Assembly: GCA_021833625.1 (NCBI GenBank)
Contig: JAKBEU010000002.1
Span: forward strand, 1-64,000
DNA from: a bacterium
Lineage (GTDB): Bacteria; Patescibacteriota; Microgenomatia; UBA1406; GWC2-37-13
Direction: 5' to 3'
Length of the DNA: 64,000 nt
In this document: positions 8,061 through 15,863 of the stretch, piece by piece
Layout of the letters: every line of letters begins with the position of its first letter
How positions within the stretch are numbered: the first letter of the stretch is position 1
Translations under genes and position numbers: made by a program
The notes under the pieces: generated by a model
Told to the model about the DNA's origin: nothing
The model's input: the letters and a program-made list of their open reading frames with translations, nothing else
The model's database searches: none

Positions 8061-8561
8061 ATGACAGTAAAAGGAATTGATTATGTTAAATCTGCCGAAC
8101 GATGGCAGGAATATGGAAGAAACTATCACAAAGAAGGTGTCATCTATTATGCTGAAGGAAATAAAACTGCTCTAGCAATTACAACTATCTTAATAGGCTT
8201 TATTGGAGTGTCATTACAGTTTGGTGATTTATTACATGGACCCATGTATAGAAAAGTTCTTATATTTCTTGCTTTTATTTCATCTCTTGTTACAGCTATC
8301 ACGGGATTACTTCTCTTTACAAAAATGAATGAATTCTTGAATAAGGCTGGTGACTATTATGAGAGATTGTCTGAAAATTTATTTCTATGGATGTTTAAAA
8401 ATAAAACAAATTATGGAGATAAATATCCAAAGGAAATCTATAAGGGGATAAATTTGGAAGTAACAATGAACAATATATTCTCACATATCCAAACTGGATC
8501 AGTCATAATTGCCTTTATTTGTATAACGATATACGTTGCAATTATTTTTTTTGGAAGGTAA
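8061..8561 (+). CDS. Small membrane protein with three transmembrane segments
   Basis: 166 aa. Layout: an N-terminal soluble helix (about 1-34), transmembrane segments at about 36-52 and 63-88, a soluble helical stretch (about 90-138), and a C-terminal transmembrane segment (about 143-164). No signal peptide. The two closely spaced membrane helices preceded by a helical YYHKEG-type N-terminus recall the SLATT family of 2TM effectors of nucleotide-signalling conflict systems, but I see no cyclase or SLOG partner, so this is only a suggestion. It has its own leaderless-type promoter and lies just upstream of the serine recombinase, on the same strand. Confidence 0.55.
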   Translation: MTVKGIDYVKSAERWQEYGRNYHKEGVIYYAEGNKTALAITTILIGFIGVSLQFGDLLHGPMYRKVLIFLAFISSLVTAITGLLLFTKMNEFLNKAGDYYERLSENLFLWMFKNKTNYGDKYPKEIYKGINLEVTMNNIFSHIQTGSVIIAFICITIYVAIIFFGR

Positions 8562-8615
8562 AAGAACTCACTTCTTCGCTTGACTTTAACATCCATTCCG
8601 ATACCCTTGAACTGT

Positions 8616-9935
8616 ATGAAGGATTGTCATGACAACATAAAGTATTGCTTATATGCTCGCAAATCGAGTGAATCAGATGAGCGTCAGGCGATGAGCATTG
8701 ATGGACAGCTGAGTGAAATGAAGAAGATGGCTAAGAAAGAAAGACTCAATGTAACATCAATAATTACGGAGAGTCATTCTGCAAAAGAATCAGGACAACG
8801 ACCAGAGTTTAATAATCTTCTCCAAGGCATAAACGAAGAGAAGTTTAACGCAATCCTTACTTGGGCCCCCGACCGCTTAAGTAGAAATGCAGGCGATTTA
8901 GGAAGAATTGTAGACCTGATGGATCAAGGAAAATTGCAAACCATTAGGACATATTCTCAATCATTCTCGAATAATCCAAATGAAAAGTTTCTTCTCATGA
9001 TCTTGTGTAGTCAAGCAAAATTAGAAAATGATAATCGAGGAGTAAATGTTAAGCGAGGATTACGAAATAAATGTGAGTATGGTATTCGACCAGGACTTGC
9101 TCCACTTGGTTATAAAAATGTTCTGAAGGCAAATAGAATATCCACTGTTTGCGTTGATGAAGTACGAGCACCAATAGTCAGAGAGATGTTTCTTAAAGTT
9201 GCAAATCAAGGGTTCTCGGGAAGAATGGTGAAGAAATGGTTGGACGATATCGGATATAGAACAAAAAATAATTGTATGATGCCTTTGAGTAAAGTATATG
9301 TTGCCCTGCGTAACTCTTTTTACTACGGAGAATTTATGTATGGGAATAAAAGATATAAGGGCAATTACGAACCTATAATTTCAAAGCAGATATTTGAGAA
9401 AGTCCAGATTCAACTTGAGGTTGCACCGAAGCAATGGAATAGACAACTATTTCCATTTAAAAAAATATGTAAGTGTGGGTCTTGTGGAGGGAGCGTTACA
9501 GCGGAAATTAAATACAAGCATTTGGTAAATAACAGAGTTCACTCTCATATTTATTATCACTGTAATCGCAAGAAAGATTACAAATGCAAAGAACCATATA
9601 TAACGGAAACTGAGTTAATCAAACAACTCGTCGTTCATCTACCAAATATAAAACTCAAAACCTCTTTTCTCCTATCCGAATTTCAGAATGAAATCTCGAG
9701 ATTAGAGCATATAAAAAATTCTGTATTAAAAGAAAGGAACTCTAAACTTGAGCTAACAAAATATAACGATGGGAATAATATTGTAACTCAACCAAAAGAA
9801 GATCAAATTCAAATGCTTAAAGATTATCTTCTACACGTACTGCAGTATGGAACACCTGAGGAAAGAATAAAGATTCTTAGCGGAGTAACTTCAAAATTTG
9901 AATTAATTCAAAGACAGATTGCTCTCTCTAAATAG
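8616..9935 (+). CDS. Large serine recombinase (site-specific integrase)
   Basis: 439 aa from the ATG at 8616; the open frame extends to 8580 but the conserved domain starts with YCLYARKSS just after this ATG. Order: resolvase catalytic domain (about 8-150) with the nucleophile serine in ARKSSESDERQ and the arginine motif DRLSRN; a Recombinase domain (about 165-270, GIRPGLAPLGY, NSFYYGEFMYG); a zinc beta-ribbon with C-K-C-G-S-C-G-G and later C-N-R-K-K-D-Y-K-C; then a helical coiled-coil C-terminus. This is the layout of phage and ICE integrases that insert and excise circular DNA without host factors. It lies next to the arsenic operons and is the best candidate for having brought them in. Its att site is not identified. 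Confidence 0.93.
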   Translation: MKDCHDNIKYCLYARKSSESDERQAMSIDGQLSEMKKMAKKERLNVTSIITESHSAKESGQRPEFNNLLQGINEEKFNAILTWAPDRLSRNAGDLGRIVDLMDQGKLQTIRTYSQSFSNNPNEKFLLMILCSQAKLENDNRGVNVKRGLRNKCEYGIRPGLAPLGYKNVLKANRISTVCVDEVRAPIVREMFLKVANQGFSGRMVKKWLDDIGYRTKNNCMMPLSKVYVALRNSFYYGEFMYGNKRYKGNYEPIISKQIFEKVQIQLEVAPKQWNRQLFPFKKICKCGSCGGSVTAEIKYKHLVNNRVHSHIYYHCNRKKDYKCKEPYITETELIKQLVVHLPNIKLKTSFLLSEFQNEISRLEHIKNSVLKERNSKLELTKYNDGNNIVTQPKEDQIQMLKDYLLHVLQYGTPEERIKILSGVTSKFELIQRQIALSK

Positions 9936-9955
9936 AGGCTGTTTGAGAATTGTTC

Positions 9956-10002
9956 TTGACAAGTTGATGTATTATAAGTATGATATGAATGTTCATTCAT
10001 AT
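9956..10002 (+). promoter_or_regulatory. arsR1 promoter with ArsR-type operator
   Basis: TTGACA (9956-9961), a 17-nt spacer and TATGAT (9979-9984) form a near-consensus promoter. Overlapping the -10 and the transcription start lies a perfect inverted repeat, ATATGAATGTTCATTCATAT (9983-10002). This is the arm sequence expected for ArsR/SmtB-type repressors and is shared with the second arsR promoter at 14309-14330. Repressor bound here would block promoter opening and be released by As(III) or Sb(III). Confidence 0.8.
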
Positions 10003-10005
10003 CTT

Positions 10006-10332
10006 ATGGAACTAACAAAACTCTTTAAATTACTGTCAGATGAAAGCAAATACAAAATAGTGAAACATCTCATGAAAGGTGAAGAATGTGTTTGTACTAT
10101 TGCAGAGGAATTAGGGCTGGAACAATCATTGGTTTCTCATCATTTAAATAAACTTCGTGAAGCGGGGCTCATTATCGATCGCAAGGTTGGATCATGGATT
10201 CACTGTTCATTAAATAAGGACGTGTTTGACAAGCTGGAAAAAACGTTTATAAAAGAGTTCGCCATTACTAATATTAAAGACAAACCATGCTCCGAGCATG
10301 ATGTCTGTTGCGCCCTACCCAAAAAGATATGA
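10006..10332 (+). CDS. arsR: Arsenical-responsive repressor ArsR (operon A)
   Basis: 108 aa from the ATG at 10006; ATG 9985 lies within the promoter -10/operator and would precede the predicted transcription start, so it is less likely. A winged helix covers about 5-85. The metalloid-sensing motif E-C-V-C sits in the helix before the recognition helix (GEECVCTIAEELGLEQ, then SLVSHHLNKLREAG), as in the R773-type ArsR. The C-terminus adds further cysteines (KPCSEHDVCC), which could supply extra ligands. Function: homodimeric repressor that leaves the operator when As(III) binds the cysteines. Its stop overlaps the arsD start (ATGA), so it is the first gene of the operon it controls. Confidence 0.9.
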   Translation: MELTKLFKLLSDESKYKIVKHLMKGEECVCTIAEELGLEQSLVSHHLNKLREAGLIIDRKVGSWIHCSLNKDVFDKLEKTFIKEFAITNIKDKPCSEHDVCCALPKKI

Positions 10333-10631
10333 GCAAAAAAATAGTCGTATATGATCCTCCTATGTGTTGTTCTTCAGGAGTTTGTGGCCCTAACCCTGAT
10401 AAAACATTAATAGAGTTTCAGGAAATATTTACAAAATTAAAAAAATCAGGTACAGACATTGAGCGCTACGTGATAACACAGAGTCCTGAAAAATTTAAGG
10501 AGAATCCCGAAGTAATAAAGCTCATTCAACAACAACAATTGAAGGTATTGCCGGTGACTACTGTTAATGATGTGGTGGTAAAAACGGGAAGTTATCCAAC
10601 AAAAGATGAGTTTACAAGTTATTTGAAATAA
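10329..10631 (+). CDS. arsD: Arsenite metallochaperone ArsD
   Basis: 100 aa from the ATG at 10329, which overlaps the arsR stop. The N-terminus carries the diagnostic DPPMCCSSGVCGP, where the vicinal cysteine pair and the third cysteine correspond to Cys12, Cys13 and Cys18 of the R773 ArsD; these bind As(III) and pass it to the ArsA ATPase. The thioredoxin-like fold continues to the end (VLPVTTVNDVVVKTGSYPT). The C-terminal cysteine pairs of the plasmid R773 form are absent, which is the common chromosomal version. The gene is directly followed by arsA, its delivery partner, with a 2-nt gap. Confidence 0.93.
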   Translation: MSKKIVVYDPPMCCSSGVCGPNPDKTLIEFQEIFTKLKKSGTDIERYVITQSPEKFKENPEVIKLIQQQQLKVLPVTTVNDVVVKTGSYPTKDEFTSYLK

Positions 10632-10633
10632 AA

Positions 10634-12484
10634 ATGAAAACAAAATTCTATTTTTTCTCAGGAAAGGGCGGAGTAGGTAAAACTACAATGTCATGTGCCA
10701 CTGCAATCCACCTTGCAGAGCTTGGTAAAAAAACCCTTATTATCACGACCGATCCTGCATCAAACTTAGCAGATGTTTTTGAACAGTCAATTGGCCACAA
10801 AATCACCCCCATTGCCAAAGTAAATAATTTGTTTGCAATGGAGTTGGACCCTGATAAGGCTACTAATGAATATAAAGAAAAAACACTATCTCCCCTAAGA
10901 GGGCTCATTCCTGAAGAAAGCTTTAGAGTGCTTGAAGAACAATTAAGTTCCCCTTGCACTGCAGAGATGGCATCATTTGATCGATTTACTGACTTTGTTC
11001 AAGACGGGAATTTTGATATTGTTATTTTTGACACTGCGCCAACTGGTCACACGCTTCGACTATTGGAGTTGCCCGTGCAATGGAGTGGCGTTATCGAAAA
11101 AGCCGCAAAAGATGGCAGCGGAGGTCAAACATGCATCGGTCCTGCAGCCGCACTAGCCAATTCAAAAGCTAAGTTCGACCGGGCCATTGCTGCGATGAGA
11201 GATCCGGCAATAACAACCTTCATATTTGTTCTTCGTCCTGAGGCTACTCCCATATACGAAGCAAAAAGATCCATTGGAGAGCTGACAAAATTAGATATTA
11301 ATTCACAGGAGATCATTATTAATGGAGTCTATCCAATGGATGTGTGTGACAATCCATTTATGTTTGCTCGTTTCGTGAAACAACAGAAATTTTTGGAATC
11401 AATTAATGAGGAGTTCCAGGTCCCCGCAAAGATAATTGAACTAGGAGCAAGTGAGATTAAAGGAATCGATCTTTTGAGAGAAATCGGAAAAGAATTACAT
11501 ACTTCTCCACAACTCCTTTCAAATTATGTATTTAAAATATTAGCCGTTGAGAAGGCGACAATTTCAAATGTATATCCAAAACCAAACAATAAGATAAAAA
11601 AATTATTAACACCGCAAAAGAATAATAAACGACTTATCTTTTTTTCAGGAAAGGGCGGAGTAGGAAAAACATCCGTTTCAGCAGCAACAGCGTTGTGGAT
11701 TGCAAATGCAGGCTATAAGACACTTCTTTTGACCACGGACCCGGCGTCTCACTTAAAACAAGTTTTTAATCAAGAAGTAACTGATAAACCAACCCTATTG
11801 AGGGGAGAAAAAAACCTCTGGTTTACTCATATCGATGCAAAAGCAGCAACTGAGGAATATAAGGAGAATATTCTTAAGGAGGCACGAAAAAAATATGACG
11901 CAGAACGCATAATCGCAATTGAAGAGGAGCTCAATTCCCCGTGTACCGAAGAGATGGCGACGTTTGAGAAGTTCATACAGTTTGTAACACGCAAAGATTA
12001 TGAGGTTATCGTTTTTGATACTGCACCAACTGGACACACGTTGCGTTTACTCGAGCTTCCGGTTGATTGGAATAAACAACTTGAGATAAAAACATTCACT
12101 ACAACCGGGGAAACAGATGTTGATAAGAAAACCAAATCCCAATTCAAAGAGGTTATTGATTTACTTCAGGACCCAGAAAAGACGACATTTAGTTTTGTGA
12201 TGTATCCAGAATCAACGCCAATAGAGGAAGCATCTCGTGCAATGGATGAATTATTATCAATAAAGGTAAAAACAAGCCTCATAATTGCCAACCTCATTCT
12301 CCCCAAGTCATCGGTTACCAACGACTATTTGAGCCAAAGAAAGAAGATGCAGGAAAAATATCTCAAAGTAATGAAAAATCGTTTTACTGCTCCTATCGTT
12401 ACATTACCCCTATTAGTTGATGATCTCATGGGAACGGACAAGTTAAGAGAGGCTGGTTACTTATTATATGGAAAGAATTCATAA
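10634..12484 (+). CDS. arsA: Arsenite-transporting ATPase ArsA (two-domain form)
   Basis: 616 aa, the full two-domain ArsA. P-loops of the SGKGGVGKT type begin at residue 9 (A1) and residue 338 (A2); the switch motif DTAPTGHTLRLLELP occurs once in each half, and each half has a cysteine in SPCTAEMASF or SPCTEEMATF, matching metal-ligand cysteines (R773 Cys113 and Cys422). It drives ATP-dependent As(III) extrusion together with a membrane permease. No ArsB is encoded in operon A; an ACR3 or ArsB partner is not in the window, so the ATPase might couple to the ArsP-like or another permease, or the partner gene lies elsewhere. That gap is worth noting. Confidence 0.95.
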   Translation: MKTKFYFFSGKGGVGKTTMSCATAIHLAELGKKTLIITTDPASNLADVFEQSIGHKITPIAKVNNLFAMELDPDKATNEYKEKTLSPLRGLIPEESFRVLEEQLSSPCTAEMASFDRFTDFVQDGNFDIVIFDTAPTGHTLRLLELPVQWSGVIEKAAKDGSGGQTCIGPAAALANSKAKFDRAIAAMRDPAITTFIFVLRPEATPIYEAKRSIGELTKLDINSQEIIINGVYPMDVCDNPFMFARFVKQQKFLESINEEFQVPAKIIELGASEIKGIDLLREIGKELHTSPQLLSNYVFKILAVEKATISNVYPKPNNKIKKLLTPQKNNKRLIFFSGKGGVGKTSVSAATALWIANAGYKTLLLTTDPASHLKQVFNQEVTDKPTLLRGEKNLWFTHIDAKAATEEYKENILKEARKKYDAERIIAIEEELNSPCTEEMATFEKFIQFVTRKDYEVIVFDTAPTGHTLRLLELPVDWNKQLEIKTFTTTGETDVDKKTKSQFKEVIDLLQDPEKTTFSFVMYPESTPIEEASRAMDELLSIKVKTSLIIANLILPKSSVTNDYLSQRKKMQEKYLKVMKNRFTAPIVTLPLLVDDLMGTDKLREAGYLLYGKNS

Positions 12485-12493
12485 CTACTATTT

Positions 12494-12856
12494 ATGGATA
12501 CTAGAGTAACTACACTAATCCAAGAATTTTGTAACTACCTTGTCGAATACATACCTGAATTTCAGGAGTTGAAAGATGCAAAGGTAGGTCTCGAAAGCGA
12601 TTTGAATTCAAAGCAGCTCTGGGATGAAAAGGAAGAACAAAGAAACACTATTGATCTGTTGAAAAAGCAGGGATTGCCAACCAGTACGGAACAAGAAGCC
12701 AGTCTTGCCCAAAAGTTAAAGGAGATACGGGGAAATCCTATAACGATGCGATACCTTAAGGCGGTGAATGCGGCGAAAAAGGTATCTGGTCCAATAGGCA
12801 GTCAATTACAAATTAGTACAGGTGTAGATTTTAGCCCCAAAAAGGGGTGCAAATAA
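12494..12856 (+). CDS. YlbF-like helical protein, cysteine at the C-terminus (copy 1)
   Basis: 120 aa, all helical, with the long-helix pattern of the YlbF/YmcA (RicF/RicA) family: a helix about 3-25, a charged central part, and a C-terminal helix NPITMRYLKAVNAAKKV. YlbF-type proteins in Bacillus form the Ric complex acting with RNase Y; relatives elsewhere have no known role. It ends DFSPKKGCK, placing a lone cysteine at the extreme C-terminus. It stands between arsA and a second YlbF-like gene with 9-nt and 4-nt gaps, so it is clearly part of the arsenic operon. A thiol-based role in arsenic handling is inference from position and tail. Confidence 0.65.
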   Translation: MDTRVTTLIQEFCNYLVEYIPEFQELKDAKVGLESDLNSKQLWDEKEEQRNTIDLLKKQGLPTSTEQEASLAQKLKEIRGNPITMRYLKAVNAAKKVSGPIGSQLQISTGVDFSPKKGCK

Positions 12857-12860
12857 TAGT

Positions 12861-13232
12861 ATGAAAACTCAAACGATTGAAGCAAAAACAAAAGAGTACA
12901 TAGAATCATTAAAAGCGACTGAGGAAATATTGGCTTATAAAAAAGCATTGGACGATTTTGAGAATGATAATGAGGCAAAGAAATTACTCACCGACTATCA
13001 AGAAGCACAACAAACATACAACGTGTTCCGTCAAGGTGGTTTTGATGGATTGAAAGAAGTCGAGCAAAAAGCGAGAGATCTAAATTACAAACTGCAAAAG
13101 AACCAAAAAATACAGTCCTTAATTAAAACTCAACGATCTGCCCAATATCTTGTGGCAAATTTGGTAGATGACATAAGTCGGGGTATAAATATTCCCTTTG
13201 TTAAACCCCAACAGGGCGGGTGTTGCGGTTAA
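12861..13232 (+). CDS. YlbF-like helical protein with GGCCG tail (copy 2)
   Basis: 123 aa, YlbF/YmcA-like: [20 protein letters not shown], then [13 protein letters not shown] and [20 protein letters not shown] follow the usual three-helix plan. The C-terminus ends QQGGCCG, a vicinal cysteine pair on a glycine-rich flexible tail, the type of motif that binds As(III) in ArsD or mercury in merchaperones. It is paralogous to the preceding gene and lies 5 nt before arsM. A metalloid-binding or delivery role is inferred; alternatively the tail may only protect against oxidation. Confidence 0.7.
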   Translation: MKTQTIEAKTKEYIESLKATEEILAYKKALDDFENDNEAKKLLTDYQEAQQTYNVFRQGGFDGLKEVEQKARDLNYKLQKNQKIQSLIKTQRSAQYLVANLVDDISRGINIPFVKPQQGGCCG

Positions 13233-13237
13233 CCAAT

Positions 13238-13972
13238 ATGAAAAATGTAAAGAAAACGGTAAGAAAAATGTATGGTCAAATTGCTACACAAAATACTTCC
13301 TGTTGCGGAGGTTCGTCATGTTGTGGAGGAGGTAACTTTGATGAAATGAGTAAAAAAATAGGATATTCCGATACTCAACTGGCAAATACTCCAAGTGGGG
13401 CAAATTTAGGCTTGGGATGTGGAAATCCACTTGCTATAGCATCAATAAAGCCTGGCGATATTGTATTGGACTTAGGATCAGGTGCGGGATTTGACTCGTT
13501 CTTGGCTTCTCGTAAAGTTGGTGAAACAGGAAAAGTCATTGGAGTCGATATGACCGATGAGATGATTAAAAAAGCGAGGGAAAATGCGGTCAAAGGCAAT
13601 ATAAAAAATGTTGAATTCAAAAAAGGAGATATTGAAGATCTTCCTGTAGATAGCGATTCGATTGATATTATTATCTCCAATTGCGTAATAAATCTTGCAC
13701 CAAATAAAGAAAGAGTATTTAAGGAGGCTTACCGAGTATTAAGGCCGGGTGGACGAATTATGATTTCTGACGTTGTTCTGTCAAAAGAACTTCCAGAGGA
13801 GCTAAAAAACGATGACAATCTTCTGGCTGGTTGTGTAAGCGGTGCTATCCTTAAAAAGGACTATTTAAGTATATTGAGCAAAGCTGGATTTTCAGAAGTT
13901 AAAATCACTAAGGAAATTCCTATGTTTTTGGACAAATATGCTTTAAGCATTACTTTTTCAGCGGTAAAGTAA
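13238..13972 (+). CDS. arsM: Arsenite S-adenosylmethionine methyltransferase ArsM
   Basis: 244 aa from the ATG at 13238 ([13 protein letters not shown]). Class I methyltransferase with the SAM motif [12 protein letters not shown] and post-motif [15 protein letters not shown]. The catalytic cysteines of the family are visible: GLGCGNP (Cys72 equivalent), SNCVINL (Cys174 equivalent) and LLAGCVSGA (Cys224 equivalent). The N-terminus adds [12 protein letters not shown], two vicinal pairs on a glycine linker, as in several bacterial ArsM proteins. It methylates As(III) to MAs(III) and DMAs(III), more toxic or volatile forms whose export would then fall to the permeases of operon B. The open frame upstream to 13220 overlaps the previous gene and is not needed. 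Confidence 0.95.
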   Translation: MKNVKKTVRKMYGQIATQNTSCCGGSSCCGGGNFDEMSKKIGYSDTQLANTPSGANLGLGCGNPLAIASIKPGDIVLDLGSGAGFDSFLASRKVGETGKVIGVDMTDEMIKKARENAVKGNIKNVEFKKGDIEDLPVDSDSIDIIISNCVINLAPNKERVFKEAYRVLRPGGRIMISDVVLSKELPEELKNDDNLLAGCVSGAILKKDYLSILSKAGFSEVKITKEIPMFLDKYALSITFSAVK

Positions 13973-13973
13973 T

Positions 13974-14138
13974 ATGAAAAAAATTATAACCTCTTTTATT
14001 AAAAGTGCGGTTTCTGGATTTAAAGAAGCATACCCTCATTTATTTCCACCAAAGAATCAAAAAGAATTTGATGCATATGTAGAGTCCTTAAGAAGGAAGG
14101 GTGGAGGTTGTAAGCCAGGAGGAGGGTGTTGTGGATAG
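13974..14138 (+). CDS. Cysteine-tailed microprotein 1 of the ars operon
   Basis: 54 aa, ATG one base after the arsM stop. The sequence starts MKKIITSFIKSAVSGFKEAY, an amphipathic helix, and ends KGGGCKPGGGCCG: three cysteines on a glycine-rich tail very like that of the YlbF copy just upstream. I know no named family. The shared GFKEA helix with the next small gene (GFKEAYPH here, GFKEAFLS there) suggests the two are paralogues. The start overlaps nothing but is coupled to arsM; the stop lies inside the next gene's start. It is probably an As(III)-binding peptide or chaperone accessory; this is inference. Confidence 0.7.
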   Translation: MKKIITSFIKSAVSGFKEAYPHLFPPKNQKEFDAYVESLRRKGGGCKPGGGCCG

Positions 14139-14265
14139 AGAAAAGCTAATGGATACATTAATGACAAAGATTAAAGATCCGTATTTTTACGTACGACTTC
14201 TTAAAAATATGTATAAAGGCTTTAAGGAGGCATTCCTCAGTTTTCTTCCTTGTTGTTTAAAGTAA
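14131..14265 (+). CDS. Cysteine-tailed microprotein 2 of the ars operon
   Basis: 44 aa from the GTG at 14131, which overlaps the preceding stop by 8 nt and has a strong purine-rich ribosome-binding site (GGAGGAGGG) in front. Helical, with KNMYKGFKEAFLSFLPCCLK at the C-terminus; the vicinal cysteine pair is two residues from the end. The GFKEA motif is shared with microprotein 1. It is the last gene of operon A: 15 nt later the second arsR promoter begins. No family is recognised; coding status rests on the tight coupling, good initiation signals and the shared motif. Confidence 0.6.
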   Translation: MDREKLMDTLMTKIKDPYFYVRLLKNMYKGFKEAFLSFLPCCLK

Positions 14266-14280
14266 GTATAGAAATCCCCA

Positions 14281-14333
14281 TTGACAGAGGGTATCCAGTG
14301 GAGTAAACTATATGAATATGAGTTCATATAGTT
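14281..14333 (+). promoter_or_regulatory. arsR2 promoter with ArsR-type operator
   Basis: TTGACA (14281-14286), exactly 17 nt, then TAAACT (14304-14309). An 11-bp perfect inverted repeat, AACTATATGAA (14306-14316) and TTCATATAGTT (14323-14333) with a 6-nt spacer, overlaps the -10 and start site. Its core ATATGAA-N6-TTCATAT is identical to that of the operator at 9983-10002, so the two ArsR proteins probably share targets and cross-regulate. Confidence 0.85.
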
Positions 14334-14620
14334 GCTGTACGTCGTTAACCAAGGAATCAAAACAAGTCACATCCTTATCATCTCTCCTAAGGCTTGTTTC
14401 TGAAGAAAGCAGGCTCAGATTACTTTGTGTTTTACAGAAAGGTGAGCATTGCGTCTGCGAGATGATGGAACATGTTAATCTTTCACAAAGCTTAATTTCT
14501 CATCACCTGAAAGACCTTAAGGATGCGGGCATTGTGGAAGATAAAAAGAAAGGCCTTCGTGTTTATTACTCGCTCACAAAAAAAGGAGAAAAAATTATTA
14601 ATTTATTATTTACTTTATGA
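14318..14620 (+). CDS. arsR: Arsenical-responsive repressor ArsR (operon B)
   Basis: 100 aa from the ATG at 14318 (an ATG two codons upstream at 14312 is also possible). The -10 box ends 8 nt before 14318, so the mRNA is probably leaderless. Winged-helix repressor with the metalloid motif H-C-V-C in GEHCVCEMMEHVNLSQ followed by the recognition helix SLISHHLKDLKDAG. An additional N-terminal pair (SSYSCC) may add a thiol ligand. It differs clearly from the operon A repressor in sequence but shares its operator. The stop overlaps the next start by 4 nt. Confidence 0.9.
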   Translation: MSSYSCCTSLTKESKQVTSLSSLLRLVSEESRLRLLCVLQKGEHCVCEMMEHVNLSQSLISHHLKDLKDAGIVEDKKKGLRVYYSLTKKGEKIINLLFTL

Positions 14621-14865
14621 AAATTCAAGTATTGGGAAGCGGATGTCCTACCTGCAAGAAGTTATATGAAATTACCCAGAAAGCCGTAATAGAAATGGGG
14701 CTAAAAGATAAGGTTGAATATCTGAGTGGCACAGAAGGTATGCAAGCATTGATAGAAAAAGGTGTTATGAGTAGCCCAGCCCTTGCCGTGGATGACAAAG
14801 TTGTTATGACAGGCTTTACACCAGATATTGAGAAGATAAAGAAATTTATTAAAAGTACAAAATAA
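14617..14865 (+). CDS. arsE: ArsE-like small thioredoxin-fold protein (CPTC)
   Basis: 82 aa, thioredoxin fold with the active site GCPTCKK at residues 9-15 and the cis-proline segment MSSPALAVDD. This is the redox-active disulfide protein 2 type. Because arsF and arsG follow in the same operon, it most likely corresponds to ArsE, which with ArsF is reported to be needed for reduction of nitroaromatic arsenicals such as roxarsone before ArsG exports the product. Without that context it would be called only a small thioredoxin. It overlaps the arsR2 stop (ATGA) and is 2 nt from the permease gene. Confidence 0.75.
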   Translation: MKIQVLGSGCPTCKKLYEITQKAVIEMGLKDKVEYLSGTEGMQALIEKGVMSSPALAVDDKVVMTGFTPDIEKIKKFIKSTK

Positions 14866-14867
14866 CA

Positions 14868-15848
14868 ATGGATATATTTAAGCCTGTTCAACTCTTTGCT
14901 GATCTTGCAACTTATCAGTGGTTCCGAATAATTCCTCATTCATATTGGGGCGATACAATCAATTTCTTTATTTATGACACGATAAAGATTGGACTGCTAC
15001 TTATTGTTATCAATTATTTTATGGCCTTTACCCGCTACTACTTTCCAATGGAGAAAGTACGGAATTTACTTCTTAAGCGTCGATGGTTTGGATTGGATTA
15101 TCTTTTTGCGGCATTTCTTGGTGTAGTCACACCCTTTTGTTCTTGTTCCTCAATCCCACTTTTTATTGGATTTGTAGGAGCAGGGATTCCGCTTGGAGTA
15201 ACTTTTGCCTTTCTTATCAGCTCACCACTTGTGAATGAATCGTCTCTTTATCTTTTCCCTGCAATGTTTGGGATGAAAGTAACTATTATCTATAATGTTG
15301 TAGGAATGCTAATTGCAATAGTAGGAGGATTTATTATCCAGAAGCTTGGAATGGAAAAGTATATCAAGCCAGAACTTCTTAAATTCAAGTCAAGAGTACA
15401 AGTAGAACAAGAAAACGGAGGAACGCCACTTCCACTAATTGAACTACTAAAGTACTTCTGGACTGATGGGATGAATATAACCAAAAGTGTCTTTCCTTAT
15501 GTGTTATTAGGAGTAGGAATCGGAGCTCTTATTCATGGCTTTGTCCCCGCTTCTTTGGTAGCAAAGTATTTGTCAAATAAATCATGGTGGGCCGTACCAG
15601 TTGCCACACTTCTTGGAGCACCGCTTTATGCAAACTCAGTGAGTGTAATTCCTGTTATGGAAGCTCTTGTCCAAAAAGGAGTTCCTTTGGGGACAGCACT
15701 CGCATTTATGACCGCAATAGTTACTGTATCTATTCCAGAATCGATGATTTTAAAGAAAGTCATGAAATGGCAACTGTTAGCTGCATTCTTTGGCATAACA
15801 ATTATTGGAATAATGATAATGGGATGGATCTTTAACGCTATTTTATAA
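14868..15848 (+). CDS. ArsP-like permease (DUF318 family)
   Basis: 326 aa with eight or so transmembrane helices. The signature TPFCSCSSIPLFIGFVGAGI (about residues 85-104) marks the DUF318 permease family and matches the TPFCSCS motif of ArsP, the exporter of trivalent methylarsenite and aromatic arsenicals; the paired cysteines are its likely substrate site. A second conserved half-motif, LGAPLYANSVSVIPVMEAL, lies near residue 250. It is placed between the ArsE-like and ArsF proteins and downstream of an operon with ArsM, so MAs(III) produced by ArsM is a natural substrate. Other members of the family export different soft-metal or thiol compounds, so the specificity is inferred. Confidence 0.75.
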   Translation: MDIFKPVQLFADLATYQWFRIIPHSYWGDTINFFIYDTIKIGLLLIVINYFMAFTRYYFPMEKVRNLLLKRRWFGLDYLFAAFLGVVTPFCSCSSIPLFIGFVGAGIPLGVTFAFLISSPLVNESSLYLFPAMFGMKVTIIYNVVGMLIAIVGGFIIQKLGMEKYIKPELLKFKSRVQVEQENGGTPLPLIELLKYFWTDGMNITKSVFPYVLLGVGIGALIHGFVPASLVAKYLSNKSWWAVPVATLLGAPLYANSVSVIPVMEALVQKGVPLGTALAFMTAIVTVSIPESMILKKVMKWQLLAAFFGITIIGIMIMGWIFNAIL

Positions 15849-15863
15849 ATTCAGTTCTTGAAT

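Noticed and set aside
9985-9987. ATG at 9985 as the arsR1 start
   Set aside because: It lies directly after the -10 box and inside the operator, before the expected transcription start, so ATG 10006 is preferred.
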